Source: Capra hircus (lineage: Eukaryota; Chordata; Mammalia; Artiodactyla; Bovidae). From it: a DNA stretch of 64,000 nt. The position numbers and the translations under genes were made by a program. A model generated the notes under the pieces. That model was not told the origin of the DNA and made no database searches. It saw only the letters and a program-made list of their open reading frames with translations. Within the stretch, counting starts at the first letter, position 1. Each line of letters starts with the position of its first letter. Below, piece after piece: positions 21,975 through 31,950 of the stretch. Location of the stretch: NCBI RefSeq assembly GCF_001704415.2, contig NC_030808.1, positions 78,956,594 through 79,020,593 of the forward strand. The letters run 5' to 3'.

Positions 21975-22150
21975 GTTTATAGGGCCTCTTTTCCCGAGGA
22001 GCTCAAAGGGCTTCTCAGACATTATCTCATGGTTTCTCATGATCATTCCCTGGCACACCCGGCACCAACGGGTTAAGTGGTTTTCCCATAATCCTCTACT
22101 GGCAGAGTCAGGACTATGACTCAGGTCGCCAGACCTCTCATTGCATCATG
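21975..22150 (-). mobile_element. MIR-like fragment
   Basis: GGTTAAGTGGTTTTCCCATA, CTACTGGCAGAGTCAGGACT and ATGACTCAGGTCGCCAGACC match the minus-strand MIR layout with considerable divergence. Confidence 0.5.
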
Positions 22151-22233
22151 CAACTTCAGGATCAAGGCCCTCATGAAGAAAGGAGACTCTACCATCAGTG
22201 TTGTAACTGTTTGAGACATCTGCTGGAGACCCC

Positions 22234-22260
22234 GGGGGGTGGGGGTTGGAGGGGGGCGGT
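22234..22260. repeat. G-rich tract
   Basis: Runs of six, five and six G are separated by short spacers on the + strand. Only three runs of three or more G are close together, so it falls short of the four-run G-quadruplex rule. Confidence 0.7.
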
Positions 22261-22554
22261 GGAAAAGGCTTTTCTCTCCTCTCTTGCTCCAGCTTCATAC
22301 AGTTGACAATGTATGAACTGACTATAATTTGAGCATGGGTGATTCACCCTCTGGAAGAATCTGGCAATGAATCAGAGACATCTGTGGATGCCAGTGTGTA
22401 TTATGGGGGGACATTGGAAGCCTGGGTAGCCTCCAAAGCTCAGTGGGTACTGGGCTTCAGTGGTAGGACGTCAGAAACCTTAGTGGGACCATGCATTTCA
22501 CTCCTTGGTTATTTCCTACCTGACATTATGAAAGCTGGGAAAAAGGACTGGACT

Positions 22555-22715
22555 TACAGCCAGGAGATCTGATTTTCATTCAAGTATGTATTCTGGTGCC
22601 ATGCGCTACTGAGAAAAGTACTTAATCTCTCTTCAGTTTCCCCATTGATGAAAACGGATGATACCTGCCTCATCAGTTTGTTGTAAAGAACGAATAAGAG
22701 ACGATGTAAGTTAGT
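22555..22715 (+). mobile_element. MIR SINE
   Basis: GCTACTGAGAAAAGTACTTA, ATCTCTCTTCAGTTTCCCCA, a GATGATACCTGCCTCATCAG segment and GTTGTAAAGAACGAATAAGA form the MIR core and 3' half. Confidence 0.8.
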
Positions 22716-22861
22716 CATGGTTTTCCAAACATTTGGGAGACTTGATAGCGCCAGGGCTAACTCTTAGATGAAACAAAGATTTGGGGAAAATTAACTTTTT
22801 ATTAAAATAAGAACACATTTTTAATAAAGTAGCGAGTCAAAATTGAATGTTTTTTATTTTT

Positions 22862-23222
22862 AAAATTTCATTTATTTATTTATTTGAGCCACACTGCATG
22901 GCTTCCCAGGTGGCACTAGTGGTAAAGAACCCACCTGCCAAAGCAGGAGATGTAAAAGGCATGGGTTTGATCTCTGGGTTGGGGAGATCCCCTGGAGAAG
23001 GAAATGGCAACCCACTCCAGTATTCTTGCCTGGAGAATCCCAGGGACAGAGGAGCCTGGCGGGCTACAGTCCATAGGGTCGCAAAGAGTCGGACACGACT
23101 GAAGCAGCTTAGTATGCATACGCACGGCATGTGGGATCTTGTTTACCCAACCGGGAATCGAACACACAGCCCTGCACTGGAAGCAGGGAGCCCAAAGCAC
23201 TGGACCACCCGGGAAGTCCTAA
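22862..23222 (-). mobile_element. CHR-type SINE, interrupted by BOV-A2
   Basis: Its A-rich tail (complement, TTTATTTATTTATTTGAGCC) lies left of the inserted SINE. Its body and head (CCGGGAATCGAACACACAGC, CACCCGGGAAGTCC) lie to the right. The two halves join into one CHR SINE if 22907-23118 is removed. Confidence 0.85.
22907..23118 (+). mobile_element. BOV-A2/Bov-tA SINE nested in CHR SINE
   Basis: Head TTCCCAGGTGGCACTAGTGG, body CCTGGAGAAGGAAATGGCAA and end GAGTCGGACACGACTGAAGC are well conserved, so the copy is relatively young. Near-matching GCATGG and GGCATG sequences at the two junctions are consistent with a short target duplication. Confidence 0.93.
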
Positions 23223-23643
23223 AATTGAATAAACTTTAAAGGTAAATTTTACTTTGTTCCCGAGGGCATGATTGATCCTCTATCTCCCCACTCTACTGGG
23301 AGGGTGGAATTCCACTGTTGCTATTAGGGATACTGGGTGGAGAAGTTTGAGAAGTGTTTGTTGAATGGTTCGTCCCTTTGATTTTCCTGAGTTATTTTCT
23401 TATATCTATTTTGGTTACTTAGATGATATTAGATCATGTTCTTGTAGCAATGACTTCACAGCTTTTTAAAAATATCATGTCCTCAGATTTTTATCAAGTG
23501 TCAGTATAATAAATGGTTGTGCGGAGAAAGAGTCTGCATCGTCTGCAAAACCACTGTTGAAGATTCAGTCTCTTCTGTTACTTAGCACCTCCTATATACG
23601 GATGCAGATGATAAAATTTCCTCAAGTTTTATAGCCAATAGTT
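23223..23643. other. No gene or clear repeat
   Basis: No open frame above 60 codons starts here and no repeat was recognised. Confidence 0.45.
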
Positions 23644-23775
23644 TTTTTAAAATTTCTTTTTAATTGCAGGATAATTGCTTTACAATGTTGTGTTGGTTTC
23701 TATCATACATCAACATGAATCAGCCATAGATATACACATGCCCCCTCCCTCTTGAAGCTCCCTCCCACCCCAATA
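23644..23775 (-). mobile_element. Ruminant L1 3' end
   Basis: TAATTGCTTTACAATGTTGT, GTTGGTTTCTATCATACATC, AACATGAATCAGCCATAGAT and CCCCCTCCCTCTTGAAGC are the complement of the bovine-type L1 3' UTR. It is only about 130 bp long, so strongly 5' truncated. Confidence 0.85.
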
Positions 23776-24781
23776 GAATTTTATTTCTTTTGAAGAATGA
23801 GTATTTGTGCTTTTGATTGCAGCACTTTTCTGGTATTACTTTAGCAGTCAGGAAGCTCAAAGCTGTTTTATCCTTATATTTAGTAAAAATTGAATCCGAG
23901 GTTCCTGACATGACCATTTCCTTTCTTTCACAGAGTGGCAAATCTGTGTATTTAGCTATCTGGTGTTTTCCTTCTCCAGGTTTTTGTTTTTTAGAAATAG
24001 GGTATCAAAGCTAAGGAAACCAGTTCCGAGATAGCTTTATTCCAGAGAAAGAGGAAGAGGAGCTAAGACCTTTAAAATACAAAATTGGAGAACAGGCAGG
24101 CTTGGGAAGAAGCCTGGGGTTGTCTGTGGGCCTTTGGAGGTGACAGAGTAGACAGCTCCAGCTGGAAAAGCATCACCACTCAGAGGCCCACTCTTCTTCC
24201 GAGCACCTTCTCACATGGATCTTTCAGAGTCCACTGTTCTGTGGCAGCCAGTCACCAACTCCTGCACTGGCAAGCCAGGTACCAGTACAAGTGAAGTTTG
24301 CTGGTCACACCCAGTCCCTACCTCCTCCTCACACTATTGCAACTCCGACTCTGCTACTCACTGGCACTATTGGGTATAGACACCCCAAAGACAGACACTT
24401 TTCAAATGTTTCCACCAGAGTATTCCTGAGGTCAGGGAAGAGTAGGGTGTGAAGGTGGAGCATAGATCACACTACCCATCCTTGGACCACGCCCATCCCT
24501 AAGAGTGTGCATCTGTTCTGGGGATGAGGGACCAGGGGAGACATCAGGGAAGGCCTGGAAGCAAACCTTGGGCCATTTACACAGACTACTTCAGGGTCCC
24601 GGGTACCCAGAGTTTGCTCTGGAAAGGGGATGTGGGCTTCAGGTACATATTTTCATGACTCCATTGACTTTTGCCCTATAAAAGCCAGAGTTAGGCCCCC
24701 TTGCAGCATGGGGCCCAGGGCAGGGGTGGTGATTGCCTCATTCTACTGTTCCCTGACAGCACTCTGCTTACAAAGACTACT
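23776..24781. other. No gene or clear repeat
   Basis: The interval from about 24000 to 24780 is moderately GC-rich. Frames of 65-86 codons show no recognisable domain. Confidence 0.45.
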
Positions 24782-24789
24782 GTTGTCAT

Positions 24790-24873
24790 TGGCTTCCCTC
24801 ATAGCTCAGAGGGTAAAGGATCTGCCTGCAATGCAGGAGATCCTGGATCAATTCCTGGGTTGGGGAGATGACA
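24790..24873 (+). mobile_element. Bov-tA SINE, tRNA-derived head only
   Basis: GGCTTCCCTCATAGCTCAGA through CAATTCCTGGGTTGGGGAGA is present, then the copy stops. GTTGTCAT at 24782-24789 and 24874-24881 fits an 8-bp target-site duplication, so this short form appears to have inserted as such and not to have been deleted later. Confidence 0.88.
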
Positions 24874-24944
24874 GTTGTCATCATAACTGACCTGCTTTAT
24901 GTCCCCTTCAGTCACAGTATCTTCAAATACTGAAGATGGAAGCA

Positions 24945-25022
24945 ATTATGGAGACCAAGTGTGTAGCTCCTTATTTTAAAGGTGGCAATCGAGGACTAGA
25001 GAGGTAACTAGCTTGCTCAAGT
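24945..25022 (-). mobile_element. MIR fragment, interrupted by CHR SINE
   Basis: CTTATTTTAAAGGTGGCAAT, CGAGGACTAGAGAGGTAACT and AGCTTGCTCAAG follow the MIR minus-strand core. Confidence 0.5.
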
Positions 25023-25195
25023 ACATTATTTATTTTTCTAATATTTATTTATTTATTTGGCTGAATCATGTCTTTTGCAGCATGCAAACTCTTAGTTGCA
25101 GCATGTAAGGTCTAGTTCCCTGACCAGGGATCAAACCCATGCCCTCTGCATTAGGAACACAGAGTCTTATCCACTGGGCCACCAGGGAGGTCCCA
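25023..25195 (-). mobile_element. CHR-type SINE
   Basis: An A-rich tail (complement) TATTTATTTATTTGGCTG, a CATGTAAGGTCTAGTTCCCT segment and the head CACTGGGCCACCAGGGAGGT are present. GCTCAAGT (25015-25022) and GCTCAAAT (25196-25203) may be the target duplication, with one mismatch. Confidence 0.88.
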
Positions 25196-25203
25196 GCTCA
25201 AAT

Positions 25204-26090
25204 GCTTTCAATTGTGTTCTAAATACCTCTACCAAGGCCTCTAAGGATGGGTAAACAGAGAGGTTTATAACATTATATAAGGGTGACAGCATAGCCAGAT
25301 TCATGTCTGTTTAATACATCCGAGATTAAAAATTCCTTAGAGGCTCGTGGATGAACAAGGTGTGAGAAATGAAAGGTGGGAAGAGAGAAAAATCATATCC
25401 AACTTCCACCGTCAGAAAAAGGGTTTTTCTTTTTTTCCCCCTTGGATATATTGTATTCACTCAGATGTGGTATTGCGTGGCAGAGATAAAAATTAATAGC
25501 TTTGTTTCCTGTGATCTCTTTATCAGCCAGAGTACAAGAGTGTGGTTCTCAGTAATTTTAATGGAAAAACTGAGGTCGTATTATTAGGTGATAAGGCTGT
25601 GTCAGGCGTTATTTTATTCTCTTATCTCTCTTGTTCAAGGTGAGGTGTTCTAGCCCTGATGGATGAGCTGGGCTACTGTGACTGTGATGTTTCTTGTTCC
25701 TTGATTCACGCCACCTTTTAAGATAACCGTGCAGGTGAGAGAGGACTCTGGTGTTGATTTGGAGCATGAATCCCAGGGAAGGCTGTGATGGCTGGGTTCT
25801 TTGTTGTAGGAGGCTGGGACAGGTAGCTTGAGAGCCCTGCAGACTCTGTTCCTTGGCCCAGGTCACCTACATGGCAGAAGTGTTCAAGATTCCTCCAGGA
25901 GAATTTATTTAGCCTGCACTAACTGGTGATCTCGGATGTTCCCAGCGTGATGTCTGATAGGAAGGGAAAGATGAGTCATGCTGGTTCCTGCAACCCTAGG
26001 GAAGCTCCTGCCAAAAAAAGGTTGCAAGTCTGGTCACATGGGAGGGAGGTTTAGTCACATCCTTCAGTTCTGGGCTTCTAGATCCATCCA
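25204..26090. other. No gene or clear repeat
   Basis: A minus frame of 85 codons at 25609-25866 shows no recognisable domain. Confidence 0.45.
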
Positions 26091-26180
26091 CCTAGCTGCG
26101 CTCCAGCGTGCGTCCCACCTGCCTAGCTGCGCTCCAGCGTGCGTCCCACCTGCCTAGCTGCGCTCCAGCGTGTGTCACAG
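26091..26180 (+). repeat. 31-bp CpG-containing minisatellite, about 2.9 copies
   Basis: Units begin at 26091, 26122 and 26153 with CCTAGCTGCGCTCCAGCGTG. The first two are identical over 31 bp; the third diverges at its end (TGTGTCAC). The first two units carry three CpG sites each, unusual for a region otherwise depleted of CpG. Confidence 0.95.
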
Positions 26181-26214
26181 TGTACGGTCATTTATTGTCT
26201 GCGGGTCTGCTTCT

Positions 26215-26385
26215 TCTTCTGCTAGAATGTGTATTCCTCTGGGGCAGAAACCAGAGCTTAGGCATTGTCTCTGCTCTGTCTTTAATGCCAGCTGAAATGC
26301 GATCATTGTTTGTGTACTAAATTAATGTGAGAGCCACTTCATTAATTCATCCGTTCAATCATTCATTCATTCATCATCCAATGTC
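26215..26385 (+). mobile_element. Possible L2 3' end with (TTCA)n
   Basis: A GCTAGAATGTGTATTCCTCT segment and GCATTGTCTCTGCTCTGTC resemble the L2 3' terminus. Imperfect ATTCATTCATTC repeats follow at about 26340-26380. Confidence 0.4.
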
Positions 26386-27087
26386 TAGTTGCTGATTTCC
26401 GTTATATAACACTACCTCTAGTTAGGCTTTGTTGGATTTTAAAAAGGAGTAGCTTTGCTCTGAGTGTCAGGTGTGGCTCACAGAGGAGAACAAAGGAAAC
26501 TTCTGCCCCAGCTCCTTTGCCACACCCATGGAAGTCCTAGACTCTCATCCTTTGTCAGTCTGAGCAGTGATTCGGAACTGACTGTGGACAAAATCCCTGG
26601 GGTGTTGCAAAATGAGTGCTGGCCCCCTGTGGGACAGGCTGGGTTCTGGCTGCCCCAGGTCTGCCGCTTCTTAGACAGGTGAGAGAAGACAGGTGGCTTT
26701 TCCTCTCCCAGTCTTAGTTACCTCTCCCAGGAAATGGGGAAAACATAATTTGGTCTTGCTTTCTTTACAAGGCTTTTGAAAGAGTCATGGCTGTGACTGG
26801 TAAAACTGTACTAGACAAATCAAAGGTTACTGCAAAAGGAGGCAGTTCTCTCTTAACCCTGACCTGGAACCCTTCGCATGCTGTGGATAAAAGACTGCCC
26901 TTCTTGTATGAAGAATAATTATTTCTTCCCTTTACTATGTTCTTGAGAGTCTGGAAGAGTGGCTTGGTAAGCAACGGAACCAGTCCCCAGATTGTCATCC
27001 CCTGATGGCGCCCACGTTTCACTAGAAATCCACGTGGAGCTCAACAAGACTGCATCCTCAGCAGGGGCTTTCTAGTGGGGATTTTAT
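26386..27087. other. No gene or clear repeat
   Basis: Frames of 72-85 codons show no recognisable domain. Confidence 0.45.
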
Positions 27088-27142
27088 GGTCATTGGCTAC
27101 AAAGCCAATGAAATAATGGTCATTGGCTAAAGACCCAATGAA
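27088..27142. promoter_or_regulatory. Cluster of four CCAAT boxes in paired inverted repeats
   Basis: A direct repeat of about 30 bp carries TCATTGGCT(ACAA)AGCCAATGA at 27090-27111, a perfect 9-bp stem with a 4-base loop. A second version at 27120-27141 has TCATTGG and CCAATGA arms. That gives two ATTGG and two CCAAT pentamers, the NF-Y recognition core. Regulatory activity is inferred only. Confidence 0.4.
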
Positions 27143-27565
27143 AGTCCTCCAGGCCTGCATGACTCAGTCCCAGGAGAGGCTCATTACATGTTAAAATCAA
27201 GGGACATACTGAAGCAAGACTAGCCACAGGAAACTATCTGAGATAAAAGACAACATCTGTCAAAATACAATCGCAGACTCCTCACTCCTGCTGGGATGGA
27301 AATGAAATAATAACGGTGTCTCCTTTGAACTGGTCAGAGTCATGGAGCCCTGGGTCCTGGGAATGACTTGGCAGGAGTGATCTTGGACAAGATCTTGGAA
27401 AAGTCCTTGACCTGTTCCATTTTCCAGGCCCTTACCTGTCACATGAAGAGGCTGATTAATTCCCCAGGTCCTCACTAGCTCTGGTGTCTAGTGATTCTAT
27501 GCTATCCAACTGTTTCATGATTCTCAGATACTTTGAGGTGATTGACAGGCTAGTAGCCTTTCTCT
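27143..27565. other. No gene or clear repeat
   Basis: A minus frame of 71 codons at 27260-27475 shows no recognisable domain. Confidence 0.45.
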
Positions 27566-27787
27566 TAGGCTTCTCATGTGGCTTAGTGGCAAAGAATCCA
27601 CCTGCCAGGTAGGAGACACAGGAGATTCAGGTTCTATCCCTGGGTCCGGAAGATCCCCTGGAGAAAGAAATGGCAACCAACCCAGTATTTTTGCCTAGGA
27701 AATCCCATGGACAGAGGAGCCTGGTGGGATATAGCCCATAGCATCACAAAAGAATCAGATACGACTCAATGACTAAACCACCACCAC
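27566..27787 (+). mobile_element. BOV-A2/Bov-tA SINE
   Basis: Head GCTTCTCATGTGGCTTAGTG, body CCCCTGGAGAAAGAAATGGC and end AATCAGATACGACTCAATGA with ACTAAACCACCACCACC are present. It is more diverged than the SINE at 28660. Confidence 0.92.
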
Positions 27788-28009
27788 CAGCCCTCGTCTT
27801 ATGATTCTCTCAGTGTGCTTCTGGTGGCCTGAGCCCCTGTGTCTACACGAGGCCCCACATAGCCATTAGCATGCCTTGGGGAACCAACAGCAGCAGCCTT
27901 TCTCCTCTAGGACCTGACCCTGCATTAGCACTCACCCCTGTTGGGTTTAAACTGAATACTGGATCAGGAGGCAGAACACAGGCTCTAGTCTAAGTCAACT
28001 GTGACTCAA

Positions 28010-28210
28010 TCCCTTAATGCTCATCTCTGGTGAACTCTCTTTTATGAAACTTTCCCAGATTTCCATCCAGAAGATTCTGTTCCTCCCCTGATCTTCTCTA
28101 AGTTCTCTTACCAGTCTGTGTGGGTGGTTGGGCCTGGTGGAATCATCTAGCTTCCCACAGATCCCAGGAGAAGCTTGTACCTGGGAGGAGCTCAATAAAC
28201 ATGAATCAGC
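28010..28210 (+). mobile_element. L2 LINE 3' end
   Basis: ATGAAACTTTCCCAGATTTC, GATCTTCTCTAAGTTCTCTT, a GTACCTGGGAGGAGCTCAAT segment and AAACATGAATC follow the L2 3' terminus. Confidence 0.6.
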
Positions 28211-28659
28211 AGATTTGAGATTGAGATTTGAATTAGATAAAGATCTAGATCAACAGATACAACAAACACATTTCTATGATCTCCTTGGTGCTTAGTTAAT
28301 GATTCCCAACCAGGGATCCCTGGAACTCAGAGATCTGTATAACAATGAGAGTAAGGAGGGAGTAGATAAAATTATACGGTTATAAGTGATAAACACCCAA
28401 CTTATATTAGCTAAAGCAAAAAAAAAAAAAAAAGGGTGGGGGGCTTCTTGAGCACAGACTGGCTTCTGGTTTGACAATCAAGGCCCTTGAGCTGTCGTCA
28501 GCTTCCGCTCTTTGACTCTCACCTTTGCTTCCTTCTCGTGGTGTCAACATAGTTGATAGCACCCCCAGGGAGAATGAAAACCCATTTCTTCCCTAACTTT
28601 TCCGAAAGAGGGCTGGGTTTATCTCTCAGAGCTGATTGTTGGTTAACAGTCCCTGTAGC
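28211..28659. other. Unassigned sequence with poly-A
   Basis: A run of 15-16 A at about 28418-28433 runs into GGGTGGGGGG. The flanks resemble an old mammalian repeat also seen at 37120-37360 (a short stretch before a purine run), but I cannot name it. Confidence 0.35.
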
Positions 28660-28941
28660 CAGAGAAGGCAATGGCACCCCACTCCAGCACTCTTGCCTGG
28701 AAAATCCCATGGATGGAGGAGCCTGGTGGGCTGCAGTCCATGGGGTCGTTAAGAGTCGCACACGACTGAGCGGCTTCACTTTCACTTTTCACTTTCATGC
28801 ATTGGAGAAGGCAATGGCAACCCTCTCCAGTGATCTTGCCTGGAGAATCCCAGGGACGGGGGAGCCTGGTGGGCTGCCGTCTATGGGGTTGCACAGAGTC
28901 GGACACGACTGAAGCGACTTAGCAGCAGCAGCAGCAGCAGC
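28660..28941 (+). mobile_element. BOV-A2 SINE with (AGC)n tail
   Basis: Two BovA monomers are joined by CTTTCACTTTTCACTTTCAT. The 3' tail is an AGC trinucleotide run at 28919-28941. Conservation is high. AGCCAGAG and AGCCAAAGAG at the two ends may be an imperfect target duplication. Confidence 0.95.
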
Positions 28942-30089
28942 CAAAGAGGAAGTGGACTTGGATTGATTTTGGTCCAAGTCCATCCTTGGAGCTGGGGGCA
29001 GTCTAGGAACTGACGTAGCAATGGGTGGGGTGGGGAAAAGGGGGTGGTGCTATAACCAGAAGAAGGGGAATTGGTGCTTATAGCAAAACCAATAAAGTAT
29101 CTTTAAAATATCTTCAGCGATTCAAAAAGCCTAATAGAGACAGTCAATCTACTAATGTTAAAGTCATAGATGTTAAGACGTTATGAAATATCAGTTTAAT
29201 GAAAATATCATGGTTTTTTTTTTTTTTTGGCCTTTGTCTGAAATTATATCATCTCAGTTTGAAACCATTGGAAGTCTCTTATAGACCAGAAACTCTTTGC
29301 CTCATGAAGAATGGAAAAGAAAGTTGATTTCTGTCATACCCCATTTAATAATACAGATTCAACTATAATTACTATGATTTTTTTCCTTGATACATGTGTC
29401 ATTCATATTATATCATAAATGTATCTACCTGGGATTGGAGAGTTAGAATATGCTCTCAGGAAGTAAGCAATGGATAAACTCAATGGTGCTCTTTCAGCCA
29501 ATAATCATTACTGTCCCACCCTACAAGTGGCTCTCAGTCAATGGGCGCATCAATTCCACTGTGAGAAATAAGAATCTTTGGCAACTTGTGTTTTCTCCCG
29601 CTGGCATCTTCTCTTGCTGCCGTATGTGTTGTGCTCTGGTCAATGCTTTGCTACAGAAGTATGAGTATTGAAGGAATATGGGGAAACAAAGTTGAGTAAC
29701 TTATGATAGGAGCTTAAAATGAAAGATTCAGGAGGTTTTCAAAGAAAGTGTCCAAAGTCAAGATGTAGAAGGAATTAGGCAATTGTGGAAATCTTTTGAC
29801 CTTAGGAAGGGCCTGGTGAACATATCTAAGCCCAGGAGGTAAACCCTTGTAACTGAGAAGCCACAGCAGCAAGTCATAGCTTCAGGGCATTGGAAAGAAC
29901 CAATGTCCAGGAGAGTCAAAGGCTGAAAACAAGCTTTGATACTGGCCAAGCTATAGTAGTTGACCCTCTAATTTGAGGATTTACAAATGCTAAAGAAAAA
30001 TTTTGTAACTTCTTTAGGTAATCATTAATATACCTTAAGGAGAGAAAAAAGAAAGTCTTTGCCTAGCATCTCTTACCTTTAAGGAACTC
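28942..30089. other. No gene or clear repeat
   Basis: It contains a T run at about 29214-29229. A 73-codon plus frame at 29450-29671 has no recognisable domain. Confidence 0.45.
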
Positions 30090-30100
30090 ACTCTCTGTTT

Positions 30101-31244
30101 CAGTTCAGTTCAGTTCATTTCAGCTGTTCAGCTCAGTCGTGTCCGACTCTTTGCGACCCCGTGAATCGCAGCATGCCAGGCCTCCCTGTCCATCACCAAC
30201 TCCCAGAGTTCACCCAAACCCATGTCCATCGAGTTGGTGATGCTATCTAGCCATCTCATTCTCTGTCATTCCCTTCTCCTCCTGCCCCCAATCCTTCCCA
30301 GCATTAGGGTCTTTCCCAATGAACCAACTCTGCATGAGGTGGCCAAAGTATTGGAATTTCAGCTTCAGCATCAGTGCTTCCAATGAACACCCAGGACTGA
30401 TCTCCTTTAGAATGGACTGGTTGGATCTCCTTGCAGTCCAAGGGACTCTCAAGAGTCTTCTCCAACACCACAGTTCAAAAGCATCTATTCTTCAGCACTC
30501 AGCTTCTTCACAGTCCAACTCTCACATCCATAAATGACTACTGGAAAAACCATAACCTTGACGAGACAGACCTTTGTTGGCAAAGTAATGTCTCTGCTTT
30601 TGAATATGCTATCTAGGTTGGTCATAACTTTCCTTCCAAGGAGTAAGTGTCTTTTAATTTATGGCTGCAATCACCATCTGCAGTGATTTTGGAGCCCCCA
30701 AAAGTAAAGTCTGACACTGTTTCCACTATTTCCCCATCTATTTTCCATGAAGTGATGGGACCAGATGCCATAAATCTTAGTTTTCTGAATGTTGAGCTTT
30801 AAGCCAACTTTTTCACTCTCTTTCTCCACTTTCATCAAGAGGCTTTTTAGTTCCTCTTCCCTTTCTGCCATAAGGGTGGTGTCATCTGTATATCTGAGGT
30901 TATTGATATTTCTCCCAGCGATCTTGATTCCAGCTTGTGCTTCCTCCAGCCCAGCATTTCTCATGATGTACTCTACATATAAGTTAAATAAGCAGGGTGA
31001 CAATATTCAGCCTTGACTTACTCCTTTTCCTGTTTGGAACCGGTCTGTTGTTCCATATCCAGTTCTAACTGTTGCTTCCTGACCTGCATATAGGTTTCTC
31101 AAGAGACAGGTCAGATGGTCAGGTAGTCCCATCCCTTTAAGAATTTTCTACAGTTTATTGTGATCTACACAGTCAAAGGCTTTGGCATAGTCAATAAAGC
31201 AGAAATAGATGTTTTTCTGTTTAGGTTTTGTTTTTTCTAAATAA
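30101..31244 (-). mobile_element. BovB LINE 3' region with exact target-site duplication
   Basis: An antisense copy starts with a (CAGTT)n-type tail at the left and extends to GCAGAAATAGATGTTTTTCT near 31218. It is flanked by ACTCTCTGTTT at 30090-30100 and 31245-31255. The last 25 or so bases before the right duplication are not BovB but repeat the downstream flank (see findings). It is the longest BovB copy in the window, still far short of the full 3 kb element. Confidence 0.97.
30243..31003 (-). pseudogene. BovB ORF2 remnant with altered YTDD
   Basis: The upstream frame (30671-31003) reads MSPCLFNLYVEYIMRNAGLE and NNLRYTDDTTLMAEREEELK: the catalytic YADD box is YTDD here. The frame then breaks and the C-terminal part resumes at 30243-30452 (RRSNQSILKEISPGCSLE). 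Multiple frameshifts make it non-functional. Confidence 0.92.
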
Positions 31245-31271
31245 ACTCTCTGTTTAGGTTTTGTTTTTTCT

Positions 31272-31639
31272 GAATAGTTCAAGGTGATTAACCTGGAGCA
31301 TCAACCTGGTTAGTAAACTCTAAATCTGAAGCAGGATTAGGGGTCTAGAGAGCCAGGTACTTCCTGGATATTCCTGCCTGAGGACAGTGGGTTGTGGAGG
31401 TACCATCTGAGGACCTGCAGGAGTGAAAAGGAGAACAAGTCAGAGAGCATGCTGTGGATGGTGTACAGTGGGAGGAGCTGGCAGGGAACCCCTGAATCCC
31501 TCCATGGTTCGCAATGAGCTCTGTGTTAAAAAGTGCCTGTGTTTGAGTGAAATGCTCCTATAAGCACATGGCCCAACTGGGCTATGGAGCTAGTCCAGGG
31601 CAAGGTAGGGACCCAACCTTCTCATTCAAGAGTCATAGA
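31272..31639. other. No gene or clear repeat
   Basis: Nothing stands out; frames at 31547-31802 are short and without domains. Confidence 0.45.
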
Positions 31640-31765
31640 TCTCTATTGCCTGAATCAGGAAGTGATCTTAGAGATGACACTTGCCCAGTGTCCTCATTCC
31701 ACATATGGGAAATTGAGACTCAGAGAAAAGAGAATAACTTGCCTACAGCTGATGGATGTTAGCAT
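31640..31765 (-). mobile_element. MIR SINE
   Basis: GTCCTCATTCCACATATGGG, AAATTGAGACTCAGAGAAAA and GAATAACTTGCCTACAGCTG give the minus-strand MIR core. Confidence 0.7.
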
Positions 31766-31794
31766 GTTTGTTCTACCATCTAGTTGTGTCAGTA

Positions 31795-31950
31795 TCAACT
31801 AAGAGTGCTAATTAAAATGCTGATTCTTGGGGACCAAGCCAGACCCTTAGGAAGTTAGATGCCCTGTAAGTGGGCCCAGGAACCTGCATTTTAGCAAATA
31901 CCCCAGGTGATTTCTAGACACCTCAAGTCTGAGGAGCCCTAGCCTAGGGT
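31795..31950 (+). mobile_element. MER5A-type hAT (Charlie) DNA transposon fragment
   Basis: TAATTAAAATGCTGATTCTT, a GTAAGTGGGCCCAGGAACCT segment, GCATTTTAGCAAATACCCCA and GGTGATTTCTAGACACC keep the MER5A order. It is a non-autonomous relic, the only DNA transposon I recognise here. Confidence 0.75.
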
